Assembly (NCBI RefSeq): GCF_009931615.1
Contig: NZ_CP046620.1
Span: 883,501 to 947,500, forward strand
Origin: Algicella marina
Lineage (GTDB): Bacteria > Pseudomonadota > Alphaproteobacteria > Rhodobacterales > Rhodobacteraceae
Reading direction: 5' to 3'
Length of the DNA: 64,000 nt
A model generated the notes under the pieces. The model was not told the DNA's origin. It saw nothing but the letters and a program-made list of their open reading frames with translations, and did not search any database. Positions 51,267 to 60,283 of the stretch are shown piece by piece (within the stretch, counting starts at the first letter, position 1; every line of letters starts with the position of its first letter). Both the position numbers and the translations under genes were made by a program.

Positions 51267-51296
51267 AAAATATGAATTCAGACCATCGTATATCAA
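51267..51296 (-). promoter_or_regulatory. Candidate sigma-70 promoter of the retron operon
   Basis: On the minus strand TTGATA (51296-51291) is separated by 18 bases from TATTTT (51272-51267). Transcription would start near 51260, at the first arm of the inverted repeat. Confidence 0.45.
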
Positions 51297-51300
51297 GCCG

Positions 51301-51692
51301 GTCACCGTTCCAAAGCAGGTTTAGACCACTCACCCTGCCCGGCACAAAGGCGTCAGCCCGTGGGCGAGCGCCTGTTCGTGTCTTGCCTGAGGCACGCTTC
51401 CAGCGCGACCGGGCTGGTGCTTGGCTGGTGTTGCGCGGAATACACCGTGGATTAAGATTCACCAACTGGAATTTGCGCAACGGAGGGGCAGCGCCGGTCC
51501 GGGGGGGTGGCGCTGCTGATCTGGATGTCATGCGCTTTATGGTTGCCGCGTGTCTTTTACATCTGATGTTTGCGCTGACGGCAGCCGAGCGCCAGCCCGC
51601 GGGGACGGGCCGGCGCTGGCCCGGCGGGTTTCGCCCTTGATTCCGGGCCGGGGTGGGCTGGCGTTCATTCTTTCTTAACGGGCCTTGCGCGT
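51301..51692. other. Intergenic region between the retron island and uvrA
   Basis: About 390 bases. A 122-residue frame on the plus strand (51272-51640) has no ribosome binding site and no domain-like sequence, so I do not call it. AGCGCCAGCCCG (51588-51599) and CGGGCCGGCGCT (51606-51617) form a 12-bp stem with one mismatch and a 6-base loop, without a T run. Confidence 0.45.
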
Positions 51693-51707
51693 ATTCTCGT
51701 TTTGTTC
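51693..51707 (+). promoter_or_regulatory. LexA-like SOS box upstream of uvrA
   Basis: ATTC-N7-GTTC, one base from the alphaproteobacterial LexA consensus GTTC-N7-GTTC. It ends 66 bases before the uvrA start. uvrA is a standard SOS gene. Confidence 0.5.
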
Positions 51708-51773
51708 CACTCTCCGCATCTGGGACTCACCGCAAATCCGACTATATAAGCGCGGGTGAGCGAGAGGGATGGC

Positions 51774-54626
51774 ATGGGCGAGCTGAAGAATATCGAGATC
51801 CGGGGGGCGCGGGAGCATAACCTCAAGTCGATCGACGTGGACATTCCGCGGGACCGGCTCGTGGTGATCACGGGGCTGAGCGGGTCGGGCAAATCCTCGC
51901 TCGCCTTCGATACGATCTATGCGGAGGGGCAGCGGCGGTATGTCGAGTCCCTCAGCGCGTATGCCCGGCAGTTCCTCGACATGATGCAGAAGCCCGATGT
52001 GGACCATATCGCCGGGCTGAGCCCCGCGATCTCCATCGAGCAGAAGACGACCTCGAAGAACCCCCGCTCCACCGTGGGCACCGTGACCGAGATCTACGAT
52101 TACATGCGGCTGCTCTTCGCGCGCGTCGGCACGCCGTATTCGCCGGCCACCGGGCTGCCGATCGAGGCGCAGCAGGTCTCGGACATGGTGGACCGGGTGA
52201 TGGCGATGGAGGAGGGGACGCGGGCCTATCTGCTGGCACCCATCGTGCGGGACCGCAAGGGCGAGTATCGCAAGGAATTCGCGGAACTGGCGAAGCAGGG
52301 TTTCCAGCGGGTGAAGGTGAACGGCGAGTTCCACGAGCTGGACAGCCCGCCGGTGCTGGACAAGAAGTATCGCCACAACATCGACGTGGTGGTTGACCGG
52401 CTGGTGGTGAAGGAAGGGCTGGAGACGCGGCTGGCGGATTCGTTCCGGACGGCGCTGGACCTGGCGGACGGGATCGCCATTCTGGAAACGGCGGTGGACG
52501 AGCCGGAGCGATTCACGTTCTCGGAGAAGTTCGCCTGCCCGGTCTCGGGCTTCACGATCCCGGAAATCGAGCCGCGGCTGTTTTCGTTCAACGCGCCGTT
52601 CGGGGCCTGCCCGGATTGCGACGGGCTGGGGGCGGAGCTGTTCTTCGACGAGCGGCTGGTGGTGCCGGACCAGAACATCAGCCTGGCGGGCGGGGCGATC
52701 GCGCCCTGGGCGAAGAGCAATTCGCCGTATGTGCGGCAGACGGTGGACGCGCTGGCCAAGCATTACGGTTTCGACAAGAAGGCGAAATGGAAGGACCTGC
52801 CGGAAGAGGTGCAACAGCTGATGCTGCACGGGTCGTCCGGCGAGAAGATCAAGTTCCGGTATGACGAGGGCGGGCGGGTCTACGAGATCAGCCGGGCGTT
52901 CGAGGGGGTGATCCCCAACATCGAGCGGCTGTACCGGGAGACGGAGAGCGACCACCGGCGCGAGCAATTCGAGCGGTATCAGAACAACCGGCCCTGCGGC
53001 ACCTGCGGGGGCTACCGGCTGCGGCCGGAGGCGCTGGCGGTGAAGATCGGGATGCGGCATGTGGGCGAGATCGTCGAGCTGTCGATCCAGGAGGCGCTGG
53101 ACTGGGTGGAAGCGGTGCCGGAGGCGCTGAGCGCGCAGAAGAACGAGATCGCGCGGGCGATCCTGAAGGAGATCCGCGAGCGGCTGGGCTTCCTTGTGAA
53201 TGTCGGGCTGAATTACCTAACGCTGAGCCGGGCGGCGGGGACGCTAAGTGGCGGCGAGAGCCAGCGGATCCGGCTGGCGAGCCAGATCGGCTCGGGGCTG
53301 ACCGGGGTGCTGTACGTGCTGGACGAGCCGTCCATCGGACTGCACCAGCGCGACAATGACCGGTTGCTGCTGACGCTGAAGAACCTGCGCGACCAGGGCA
53401 ATACGGTGATCGTGGTCGAGCATGACGAGGAGGCGATCCGCGAGGCGGATCACGTGATCGACATGGGGCCGGGTGCGGGGGTGCATGGCGGCAGTATCAT
53501 TGCGCAGGGCACGCCTAAGGAAATCGAGGCGGCGGCGGACTCCATCACCGGTGCCTACCTGACGGGCAGCCGGGAAATCGCGGTGCCGGCGGTGAGGCGC
53601 AAGGGCAACAAGAAGAAGCTTCGGGTCGAAGGCGCCACCGGCAACAACCTGAAGGACGTGACGGCGGATTTCCCGCTGGGCCTGTTCTGCTGCATCACGG
53701 GTGTGTCGGGCGGCGGCAAGTCGACGCTGACGATCGAGACGCTGTTCAAGACTGCGTCCATGCGGCTGAACGGGGCGCGGCAGACGCCGGCGCCTTGCCG
53801 GACGATCAAGGGGTTGGAGCATCTCGACAAGGTGATCGACATCGACCAGCGGCCCATCGGGCGCACGCCGCGTTCGAATCCGGCGACCTACACGGGTGCT
53901 TTCACCCCGATCCGGGACTGGTTCGCCGGGCTGCCGGAGGCGAAGGCGCGGGGCTACAAGCCCGGGCGCTTCAGCTTCAACGTCAAGGGTGGGCGCTGCG
54001 AGGCGTGCCAGGGTGACGGGGTGATCAAGATCGAGATGCATTTCCTGCCGGATGTCTATGTCACCTGCGAGAGCTGCGGCGGCAAGCGCTACAACCGCGA
54101 GACGCTGGAAGTGCTGTTCAAGGGCAAGAGTATTGCCGACGTGCTGGACATGACCGTGGAGGACGCGGAACAGTTCTTCAGCGCTGTACCTTCGATCCGT
54201 GAAAAGATGACGGCGCTGATGCGGGTGGGCCTCGGTTACATCAAGGTCGGCCAGCAGGCCACGACACTGTCTGGCGGCGAGGCGCAGCGGGTGAAGCTGT
54301 CCAAGGAACTGTCCAAGCGGTCTACCGGGCGGACGCTCTACATTCTCGATGAGCCCACCACGGGGCTGCATTTCGAGGATGTGCGCAAGCTGCTGGAGGT
54401 GCTGCACGAACTGGTGGACCAGGGAAACTCGGTGCTGGTGATCGAGCACAATCTCGATGTCATCAAGACGGCTGATCATATCATCGACATCGGCCCGGAA
54501 GGCGGTGATGGCGGTGGCGAGATTGTCGCTGTTGGCACACCGGAAGCAGTGGCGGCAGAACCGCGCAGCCATACGGGGCGATACCTGAAGGATATTTTGA
54601 AGGCACGGCGGATCGCCGCGGAGTAA
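51774..54626 (+). CDS. uvrA: Excinuclease ABC subunit A
   Basis: 950 residues from ATG at 51774 with GAGAGGG upstream. Two ABC ATPase halves: GLSGSGKSS near residue 35 with LSGGESQR, and GVSGGGKST with LSGGEAQR. The second zinc module (CEACQGDG ... CESCGGKRY) is intact; in the first, the second Cys of the opening pair is Ser (FACPVSGF), a change I recall from other Alphaproteobacteria. UvrA scans DNA for bulky damage with UvrB in nucleotide excision repair. Confidence 0.97.
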   Translation: MGELKNIEIRGAREHNLKSIDVDIPRDRLVVITGLSGSGKSSLAFDTIYAEGQRRYVESLSAYARQFLDMMQKPDVDHIAGLSPAISIEQKTTSKNPRSTVGTVTEIYDYMRLLFARVGTPYSPATGLPIEAQQVSDMVDRVMAMEEGTRAYLLAPIVRDRKGEYRKEFAELAKQGFQRVKVNGEFHELDSPPVLDKKYRHNIDVVVDRLVVKEGLETRLADSFRTALDLADGIAILETAVDEPERFTFSEKFACPVSGFTIPEIEPRLFSFNAPFGACPDCDGLGAELFFDERLVVPDQNISLAGGAIAPWAKSNSPYVRQTVDALAKHYGFDKKAKWKDLPEEVQQLMLHGSSGEKIKFRYDEGGRVYEISRAFEGVIPNIERLYRETESDHRREQFERYQNNRPCGTCGGYRLRPEALAVKIGMRHVGEIVELSIQEALDWVEAVPEALSAQKNEIARAILKEIRERLGFLVNVGLNYLTLSRAAGTLSGGESQRIRLASQIGSGLTGVLYVLDEPSIGLHQRDNDRLLLTLKNLRDQGNTVIVVEHDEEAIREADHVIDMGPGAGVHGGSIIAQGTPKEIEAAADSITGAYLTGSREIAVPAVRRKGNKKKLRVEGATGNNLKDVTADFPLGLFCCITGVSGGGKSTLTIETLFKTASMRLNGARQTPAPCRTIKGLEHLDKVIDIDQRPIGRTPRSNPATYTGAFTPIRDWFAGLPEAKARGYKPGRFSFNVKGGRCEACQGDGVIKIEMHFLPDVYVTCESCGGKRYNRETLEVLFKGKSIADVLDMTVEDAEQFFSAVPSIREKMTALMRVGLGYIKVGQQATTLSGGEAQRVKLSKELSKRSTGRTLYILDEPTTGLHFEDVRKLLEVLHELVDQGNSVLVIEHNLDVIKTADHIIDIGPEGGDGGGEIVAVGTPEAVAAEPRSHTGRYLKDILKARRIAAE

Positions 54627-54687
54627 CGCGGGAGCGGGCGGCAAGTGAGTGCGTCTCGCCCAGGCCGGGAATGTTTATTCAGTTATT

Positions 54688-54716
54688 TTGATGGGTTGCA
54701 AGAATTGGCGTAGTAT
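54688..54716 (+). promoter_or_regulatory. Candidate promoter of the 41-residue membrane protein
   Basis: TTGATG (54688-54693), 17 bases, TAGTAT (54711-54716), in an AT-rich pocket. Transcription would begin near 54723, giving a leader of about 170 bases. Confidence 0.5.
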
Positions 54717-54722
54717 TCACAT

Positions 54723-54892
54723 AGTATAAACCGAATTGCGGCTTTTCGTTGCCGAAGTGCCTGATACGGCCACGCTTTGTCCATTTTCCGGCGACTACGG
54801 CTAGATAAGACCCTTGCCGCGCCCCATTTCCGCCTCAGGCACTGTCAATTCTTGAAGACAGGAGCGGGGCAAGATCGAAATGGAGATGTCAA
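54723..54892 (+). promoter_or_regulatory. Structured 5' leader of a small membrane protein
   Basis: AGTGCCTGA (54756-54764) and TCAGGCACT (54835-54843) form a perfect 9-bp long-range stem. A second hairpin, CTGTC (54842-54846) with GACAG (54857-54861), overlaps its 3' arm, and CTTGCC/CCCC at 54813-54825 can pair with GGGGCAAG (54866-54873) close to the ribosome binding site. These alternatives cannot all form together. I do not recognise a known riboswitch. Confidence 0.4.
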
Positions 54893-55018
54893 ATGGACAA
54901 AGTAGTTAGCCTCGGTTTTGTTTTGTGTGCAGCGATTGCGATCTTTATCAGTATGAACAAGACTGCCATTCAGGAAGAAGGTTTCAGCACCGTCGTCGCG
55001 TCCTATATCGAGGGATAA
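54893..55018 (+). CDS. Small single-pass membrane protein, 41 residues
   Basis: ATG at 54893 with TGGAGATGTCAA upstream. The product has a short N-terminus (MDKVVS), a hydrophobic segment (LGFVLCAAIAIFIS, about 7-20) and a polar tail (MNKTAIQEEGFSTVVASYIEG). It has its own promoter, long leader and strong terminator, which supports it as a real, regulated gene. Function unknown. Confidence 0.65.
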   Translation: MDKVVSLGFVLCAAIAIFISMNKTAIQEEGFSTVVASYIEG

Positions 55019-55064
55019 GCTGGCGGCCCCGATCGGGGCGACTGAGACCGAAACAGATGATCTG

Positions 55065-55093
55065 AAAAAAGGCTCCCGCGAGGGAGCCTTTTT
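55065..55093. terminator. Bidirectional intrinsic terminator
   Basis: Six A bases, GGCTCCC (55071-55077), GCGA loop, GGGAGCC (55082-55088), five T bases. It ends the small membrane protein transcript on the plus strand and the 55114-55461 gene on the minus strand. Confidence 0.92.
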
Positions 55094-55113
55094 GGTTTTA
55101 CTGGCCGTCTCGA

Positions 55114-55461
55114 TCAGTTGAGGATGGCAGAGACAGCACCGATGAGGTCCAGCACTTCGCGGGTTTCGCGGTTGACCCGAAAAACGTAGTCGCCGGAGCG
55201 TATATAGCTTTCGCCACGGCGCAGGCCGTAACGCTCCGGATCGCGGATGAAGATCACGTCATCGTCATAGCGGTCACCACGGTGGTAGCGCGTGTGTCGG
55301 CGATCATCGTCGTCGCGGTGCCACTTCTTCGCCTGCCCCGGAGGGACGCAGGCGGGCGATTTCTTGGCCAGGCCCGGCGGGCAATGACGATTGTTGTCGG
55401 CCATCGCAGGCGTTAGCGAGGTTGCTGCCAGCAGGCTGGCTATGGCGAGGGTACGGAACAT
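55114..55461 (-). CDS. Exported small protein with CPPGLAKK/CVPPGQAKK motif
   Basis: 115 residues. Signal peptide with cleavage after AMA (about residue 21), then the duplicated cysteine motif CPPGLAKKSPACVPPGQAKK, a His/Asp/Arg-rich stretch (HRDDDDRRHTRYHRGDRYDDD) and a globular tail (RDPERYGLRRGESYI). Similar periplasmic proteins (RcnB-like) are frequent in Rhodobacteraceae; the acidic/His stretch may bind metal. Function unknown. Confidence 0.8.
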   Translation of the reverse strand: MFRTLAIASLLAATSLTPAMADNNRHCPPGLAKKSPACVPPGQAKKWHRDDDDRRHTRYHRGDRYDDDVIFIRDPERYGLRRGESYIRSGDYVFRVNRETREVLDLIGAVSAILN

Positions 55462-55548
55462 GCGTTCACTCCTTTTAACTGGCCCGGAACATATTCCTGA
55501 TCGGGCAAATTTGATAGGGAACGCTGCGACCGTGGGCGGTGTTCCGCT

Positions 55549-56412
55549 TCAAGTTTTCTTGCGGAGCATTTCAAGCACGGCAGAAAAATCGCGTCCCCTA
55601 CCGCCCTGTTCAACAAAATTGGCGTAGAGTTCTGTCGCGCGGGCGCCGATAGGCGTGGTAGCACCGGTGCTTTCCGCCGCGTCTTGCGACAACAAAAGAT
55701 CCTTCAGCATCAGTTCCGCAGCGAAGCCGGGGCGATAATCGTTGTCGGCGGGCGATTGCGGGCCGATGCCGGGTGCGGGGCAATAGGTGTTTACGGACCA
55801 GCAGGAGCCGGAGGAGGTCGAAACGACGTCGAACATCTTCTGCCAGTCGAGACCGAGTTTCTCGGCGAGGGCGAAGGCTTCGCAGGTGCCCAGCATGGAG
55901 ATTCCGAGAATCATGTTGTTGCAGATCTTGGCGGCCTGGCCGGCGCCTGCTTCGCCGCAGTGTACGGATTTGGCGCCCATGATCTCAAAAAGTGGCTGGG
56001 CCTTGGCGAAGGCTTTTTCGCTGCCGCCAGCCATGAAGGTCAGAGTGCCGGCCTGTGCGCCGCCGATACCGCCGGAGACGGGGGCGTCGACGGGAAGCAG
56101 GCCTGCTTCCAAAGCTTGCTCCGCGACGGCACGGGCGCTTTCGACATCGACCGTCGAGCAGTCGATGAAGGCGGTGTCGGCGGCCATCGCCGGGATGATC
56201 TCCGCCGCGACCGTGCGGAGGATCGCGCCGTTGGGCAGCATTGTGACGACCGCGTCCCGCCCGGTGGCTGCCTCCGACGCGCTGGCGGCGATGGTGACAC
56301 CCTCAGCCGTCGTGCCCGCAACATCGAAGCCGGTGACCTCATGGCCCGCGTTCGCGAGGTTCGACGCCATCGGCGCCCCCATGTTTCCAAGCCCGATAAA
56401 TCCGATCTTCAT
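55549..56412 (-). CDS. mmsB: 3-hydroxyisobutyrate dehydrogenase
   Basis: 287 residues from ATG at 56412. GFIGLGNMGAPMASNL is the NAD-binding loop with the family signature; DAPVSGGIGGAQAGTLTFM binds substrate and the catalytic Lys lies in GQAAKICNNM. It oxidises 3-hydroxyisobutyrate to methylmalonate semialdehyde in valine breakdown. It follows the HIBYL-CoA hydrolase and acyl-CoA dehydrogenase genes on the same strand. Confidence 0.94.
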   Translation of the reverse strand: MKIGFIGLGNMGAPMASNLANAGHEVTGFDVAGTTAEGVTIAASASEAATGRDAVVTMLPNGAILRTVAAEIIPAMAADTAFIDCSTVDVESARAVAEQALEAGLLPVDAPVSGGIGGAQAGTLTFMAGGSEKAFAKAQPLFEIMGAKSVHCGEAGAGQAAKICNNMILGISMLGTCEAFALAEKLGLDWQKMFDVVSTSSGSCWSVNTYCPAPGIGPQSPADNDYRPGFAAELMLKDLLLSQDAAESTGATTPIGARATELYANFVEQGGRGRDFSAVLEMLRKKT

Positions 56413-56474
56413 AGCTCCCTCCGGTTCTTCTTCGTTCAAGTATCCAATCGCGGACGTGGGTGCGGGAGCCGACG

Positions 56475-57503
56475 TCAATCCAGATCGAGCGTGTCGTCGC
56501 CCAGCGGAATCAGCATTCGCACCATGTCCATTTGCGGTACGGCCTCCACGCTCTCGTGCTTCCACTTCGGCTGCCGGTCCTTGTCGATGATCATGGCACG
56601 GATGCCTTCAACGAAATCCCCCTCCTCGGCGCTGCGGTAGGTGAAGCGATACTCCATCTCCAGCGCGGGGCGGATGTGGTCGAAGGCGCGGACGCGACGC
56701 ACGAGTTCGAGTGTACAGGCAACGGAAAGAGGTGAGCAGCGGCGAATGGCGGTTTCAGTTTTCGCGGCAAATGCGCCAGGGGCAAGACCGCGGAGGATAT
56801 CGGGCACCGTTGCGCCGGCGAAGCCCAAGTCGATTTCTGCCCGATGGGTGGTCAACGCGCCGTTCGGCGGATTTTCGGCTGCCGCGTCCACCGCCGACCA
56901 GTCGCCGGTTTCTTCCAGCGTTGCAATCAGGGCGGGCCATTTCGCTTCGGGGATGAAGTAGTCGGCGAAGCCGGCGAGGAGGGCATCGGAGGCGTCCATC
57001 TGGTGTGCGGTGAGGCCGAGGTATTCACCGAGCCGGCCCGGCGCGCGGGCAAGGAGGAGCGAGCCACCGACATCCGGCACGAGGCCGATGCCGCACTCCG
57101 GCATGGAAATGCGGCTCGACTCACACACGATGCGATGGGAACCGTGCAATGAGATGCCGACGCCGCCGCCCATGGTGAACCCCTGACAAAAGGCAATGTA
57201 GGGTTTCGGGAAGTCGAAAATCTTGGCGTTGAGGCGGTATTCATCCTGCCAGAACCGGCGGCCATAAGCGAAATCGCCCCGGCTGGCGGTGTCGTACATC
57301 GCCGCGAGGTCGCCGCCGGCGCAGAACGCCTTCTCGCCCTCGGCATCAATGATGACACAGGCGATGGCGGCGTCATCGGCCCATGCGTCGAGCGCGGTCT
57401 CGATCTGCGTGGCCATTTCATAGGTGAGTGCGTTGAGCGCCTTCGGTCTTGTCAGGGTGACGCGGCCGGCGCGGCCGGAACGGCGGATGTCGATGTCGCT
57501 CAT
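56475..57503 (-). CDS. 3-hydroxyisobutyryl-CoA hydrolase (crotonase fold)
   Basis: 342 residues. Crotonase landmarks CAGGDLAAMYD, GFTMGGGVGISLHGSHRI and MPECGIGLVPDVGGSLLLAR, with the glutamates used for thioester hydrolysis, and the extra C-terminal domain that separates HIBYL-CoA hydrolases from enoyl-CoA hydratases. It releases 3-hydroxyisobutyrate for MmsB. The ATG overlaps the acyl-CoA dehydrogenase stop by four bases. Confidence 0.9.
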   Translation of the reverse strand: MSDIDIRRSGRAGRVTLTRPKALNALTYEMATQIETALDAWADDAAIACVIIDAEGEKAFCAGGDLAAMYDTASRGDFAYGRRFWQDEYRLNAKIFDFPKPYIAFCQGFTMGGGVGISLHGSHRIVCESSRISMPECGIGLVPDVGGSLLLARAPGRLGEYLGLTAHQMDASDALLAGFADYFIPEAKWPALIATLEETGDWSAVDAAAENPPNGALTTHRAEIDLGFAGATVPDILRGLAPGAFAAKTETAIRRCSPLSVACTLELVRRVRAFDHIRPALEMEYRFTYRSAEEGDFVEGIRAMIIDKDRQPKWKHESVEAVPQMDMVRMLIPLGDDTLDLD

Positions 57504-58645
57504 GCAGTCTCCGCCAGCAGGTCGCGGGCAACGATCAGGCGCATGATCTCATTGGTGCCTTCGAGGATCTGGTGAACGCGCAGGTCGCGGACGATCTTTT
57601 CAATGCCGTAGTCTTCCAGATAGCCATAGCCGCCGTGGATCTGGAGCGCCTCGTTGGCGACGCGGAAGGCGGCGTCGGTGACGAACCGCTTGGCCATGGC
57701 GCAGTGGCGGGTGGTGTCGGCGGCGCCGGTGTCCAATTTCCATGCGGCCTGGCGAAGAAAGACGCGGGCGGCCTGAAGCTCGGTTTCCATGTCGGCGAGC
57801 TTGAACTGGAGTGACTGGAACTGGTCGATGCTGCGGCCGAAAGCCTTGCGCTCTCCGGCATAGGCGATGGCGGCGGAAAGCGCGGTCTGCGCCGCGCCGA
57901 GGGCGCAGGCGGCGATGTTGAGGCGGCCGCCGTCCAGCCCGGCCATGGCGTAGGTGAAGCCACGGCCCTCCTCGCCGAGCAGGGCGTCAGCGGTGACCTT
58001 GCAATCGTCGAACTGGACCTGAGCGGTTGGCTGGGCACGCCATCCCATCTTGCGTTCGTTGGCCCCGAAGGTGAGGCCGGGGGCACCGTCGGGCACCAGC
58101 ATCGCCGAGATGCCGCGCGGGCCATCCTCGCCGGTGCGGACCATCGTCAGGTAGACGTCGGAATAGCCGCCACCGGAAATGAAGGCCTTGGTGCCGTTCA
58201 GGGTGTAACCCTCATTGCTGCGCTCCGCCCTTGTGCGCAGGGCTGCCGCGTCGGAGCCGGAGCCGGGTTCGGTAAGGCAGTAGGAGGCGATGGTCTGCAT
58301 GGACACGAGGCCGGGCAGCCACTGGCGTTGCTGCGCCTCCGTGCCGTATCTGGCGACCATGCTGGTACACATGTTGTGGATCGACAGGAACGCGGCGATC
58401 GTCGGGCAAGCCATCGACAGCGCCTCGAAGATCAGGGTGGCGTCGAGACGGGAGAGGCCGGAGCCGCCGTGCTCCTCGGGTGTGTAGATGGCGGCGAGGC
58501 CAAGGCTGGCCGCTTCCTGCAGGACATCGCGGGGCAGGGTGGCCTCCCTGTCCCATTGCAGGGCGAAGGGGGCGATCCTCTCCTGCCCGAAACCGTGGGC
58601 CATTTCCCGGATGGCGGACTGCTCCTCCGTCAGTGCGAAGTCCAT
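57500..58645 (-). CDS. Acyl-CoA dehydrogenase, probably isobutyryl-CoA dehydrogenase
   Basis: 381 residues. YCLTEPGSGSDAAAL and the C-terminal QIHGGYGYLEDYGIEKIVRDLRV, followed by QILEGTNEIMRLIVARDLL, which holds the catalytic Glu region, are the family signatures. It binds FAD and passes electrons to ETF. The neighbours (HIBYL-CoA hydrolase, mmsB, mmsA) make isobutyryl-CoA from valine the likely substrate. Confidence 0.9.
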   Translation of the reverse strand: MDFALTEEQSAIREMAHGFGQERIAPFALQWDREATLPRDVLQEAASLGLAAIYTPEEHGGSGLSRLDATLIFEALSMACPTIAAFLSIHNMCTSMVARYGTEAQQRQWLPGLVSMQTIASYCLTEPGSGSDAAALRTRAERSNEGYTLNGTKAFISGGGYSDVYLTMVRTGEDGPRGISAMLVPDGAPGLTFGANERKMGWRAQPTAQVQFDDCKVTADALLGEEGRGFTYAMAGLDGGRLNIAACALGAAQTALSAAIAYAGERKAFGRSIDQFQSLQFKLADMETELQAARVFLRQAAWKLDTGAADTTRHCAMAKRFVTDAAFRVANEALQIHGGYGYLEDYGIEKIVRDLRVHQILEGTNEIMRLIVARDLLAETA

Positions 58646-58742
58646 GCACGTTCCTTCCCTGATGCTCTTGCTCCGGTTTCGACGGAACCGGTTGGCTTTG
58701 GCGTACCACGATCAAGGCGAGGCTGAAAAGGAGTCTGCCGCG

Positions 58743-59606
58743 ATGGTGGCGAGATTAATCGCGTTGCTGGTCCTGCTTTTCTGCGCCGGGGGCGCAGTGG
58801 CCGAGACGCGGGTGACGCTGGCCGACGGGCGCAGCTATCTGATCGCAGTGCCGGAGGGTGTGAAGCAGCCGCCGCTCGTCGTCATGCTGCATGGCGGCGG
58901 CGGCAACGGCGCGCAATCTGCCCGATCTTCGGGGATGACCGCACCGGCGCTGCGGCGTGGCTTTGCCATTGCCTATCCGGATGGAAGCGGTCGCAGTCGC
59001 ATGAAGACGTGGAACGCCGGGCATTGTTGTGCGCGTGCGGCGCTGACGCGGATGGATGACGTGGCATTCGTGCTGCGGGTGGCCGACGATGCCGCGCGGC
59101 GTTTCGGCACCGACCGCAGCAACCTGTTCGTCGCGGGCATGTCGAATGGCGGGATGCTGGCCGAGCGGATCGCGGCGGAGCGTCCGCGCGAAGTGCGGGC
59201 GGTAGCATCGGTAGCGGGGGTGCTGGACTTGGCCCGGATCAAGCCGCGCGGAGCTGTGCCAGTGCTGCATATGCACGGCACCGAAGATGAGATGGTTCCC
59301 TATGCCGGTGGCAGGGGTGCTCTCGGCCTGACCTATGCGGCGGCAGAGGATGTACTGACAGCGTTTTTGCAAGCGCAACGGCGCGGGCTGACCAAGACGC
59401 GCAAGGTGATCGATCAAGCGCGGGACGGGATGCAGACGGAGAAATTCACCTATGCCAGCAGCAGCGGCAGACCGGAGGTGGTATTCTATCGTATTGTCGG
59501 TGGCGGCCATGCCTGGCCAGGCGGCAGCAGGGGACGCAGCACAACCCGCGACATCAACGCCCCGCACGAAATATTTGCGTTTTTCAAGGCGCATCTGCGG
59601 AAGTGA
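58743..59606 (+). CDS. Exported LpqC/PHB-depolymerase-like esterase
   Basis: 287 residues from ATG at 58743. Signal peptide at 1-20, then an alpha/beta hydrolase: VVMLHGGGGNGAQ (oxyanion loop), nucleophile in GMSNGG, Asp in HGTEDEMVPY and His in GGGHAWPGG. It resembles poly(3-hydroxybutyrate) depolymerases and feruloyl-esterase-like LpqC proteins. It should act in the periplasm or outside. It diverges from the acyl-CoA dehydrogenase and has no partner genes. Confidence 0.85.
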   Translation: MVARLIALLVLLFCAGGAVAETRVTLADGRSYLIAVPEGVKQPPLVVMLHGGGGNGAQSARSSGMTAPALRRGFAIAYPDGSGRSRMKTWNAGHCCARAALTRMDDVAFVLRVADDAARRFGTDRSNLFVAGMSNGGMLAERIAAERPREVRAVASVAGVLDLARIKPRGAVPVLHMHGTEDEMVPYAGGRGALGLTYAAAEDVLTAFLQAQRRGLTKTRKVIDQARDGMQTEKFTYASSSGRPEVVFYRIVGGGHAWPGGSRGRSTTRDINAPHEIFAFFKAHLRK

Positions 59607-59662
59607 GGCTTTGACCGCTTACGATCATACGCCTGCACGGTGAGCAAGCTACGGAAATCAGG

Positions 59663-60172
59663 TCAGTTGCCGAAATTGATCGTGACGGACACGCCGGGAC
59701 GGTGCACCGGATAGTAGCGGCCGTCGGAACCGAGGACCAGAGACAGGCCCGGTGGGTAGCTCGGGTAGACGGGATGGTAGCCGGTGCTGGGGCAGGGGCG
59801 TGACAGTGTGGTTTCCTGTCTGCGGACCAGCAGGCCACCGCTGCCGCCCTCACCAGGACGCAGCGGCCGCTGCGCCTGGGGTTGATAGACGCGACCAGTG
59901 GTGCAGCGCGGGTCGTGATAGGTGCCTAGGCGCGGGAGTACGGCCACCGGTGCGCTTGAGCGGGATTCGGCAAGCTCTGCGGCTTCCGCTTCGCGAGCCT
60001 TGCGAGCGGCTTCGGCGATCCGCTCCGCTTCTCTGGTACGATCCTCTGCCTGCGTTTCAAAGAAGCTGCGGCGTGCCTCACTGTCGCCAAACACCTTGAA
60101 CCGTTCCTGCGCCGTGCCAGCGGAGGCGGCCATGGTGACGAGAAGGGCGGCGATGGTGAGCGTGGCTTTCAT
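59663..60172 (-). CDS. Exported hypothetical protein with coiled-coil segment
   Basis: 169 residues from ATG at 60172. Signal peptide at 1-21, an Ala/Glu/Arg-rich helical stretch (SFFETQAEDRTREAERIAEA), then a Pro/Tyr-rich tail with YHDPRCTTGRVYQ and PSTGYHPVYPSYPPG. Two cysteines may form a disulfide. Family unknown. It lies between the esterase and mmsA. Confidence 0.7.
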   Translation of the reverse strand: MKATLTIAALLVTMAASAGTAQERFKVFGDSEARRSFFETQAEDRTREAERIAEAARKAREAEAAELAESRSSAPVAVLPRLGTYHDPRCTTGRVYQPQAQRPLRPGEGGSGGLLVRRQETTLSRPCPSTGYHPVYPSYPPGLSLVLGSDGRYYPVHRPGVSVTINFGN

Positions 60173-60283
60173 GGCACTGAATATAGTCTGTTCAGCGGAA
60201 ATTGCACGTGGTGCGGAGCCAAATCTGTCTTTCCGGCGACGGAAGCCGCCGGAAAGCAGGGGCAAGCGAGGCAGAATTGAGCC

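Noticed and set aside
49367-51279. ATGAATTC on both sides of the retron island (49367-49374 and 51272-51279) as a target-site duplication
   Set aside because: Only eight bases in AT-rich DNA, no further flanking identity and no transposase or integrase; chance is likely.
51272-51640. 122-residue plus-strand frame between the retron island and uvrA
   Set aside because: No ribosome binding site, Arg/Pro-rich composition of a GC-rich shadow frame, and it runs across the predicted retron promoter and a strong hairpin.
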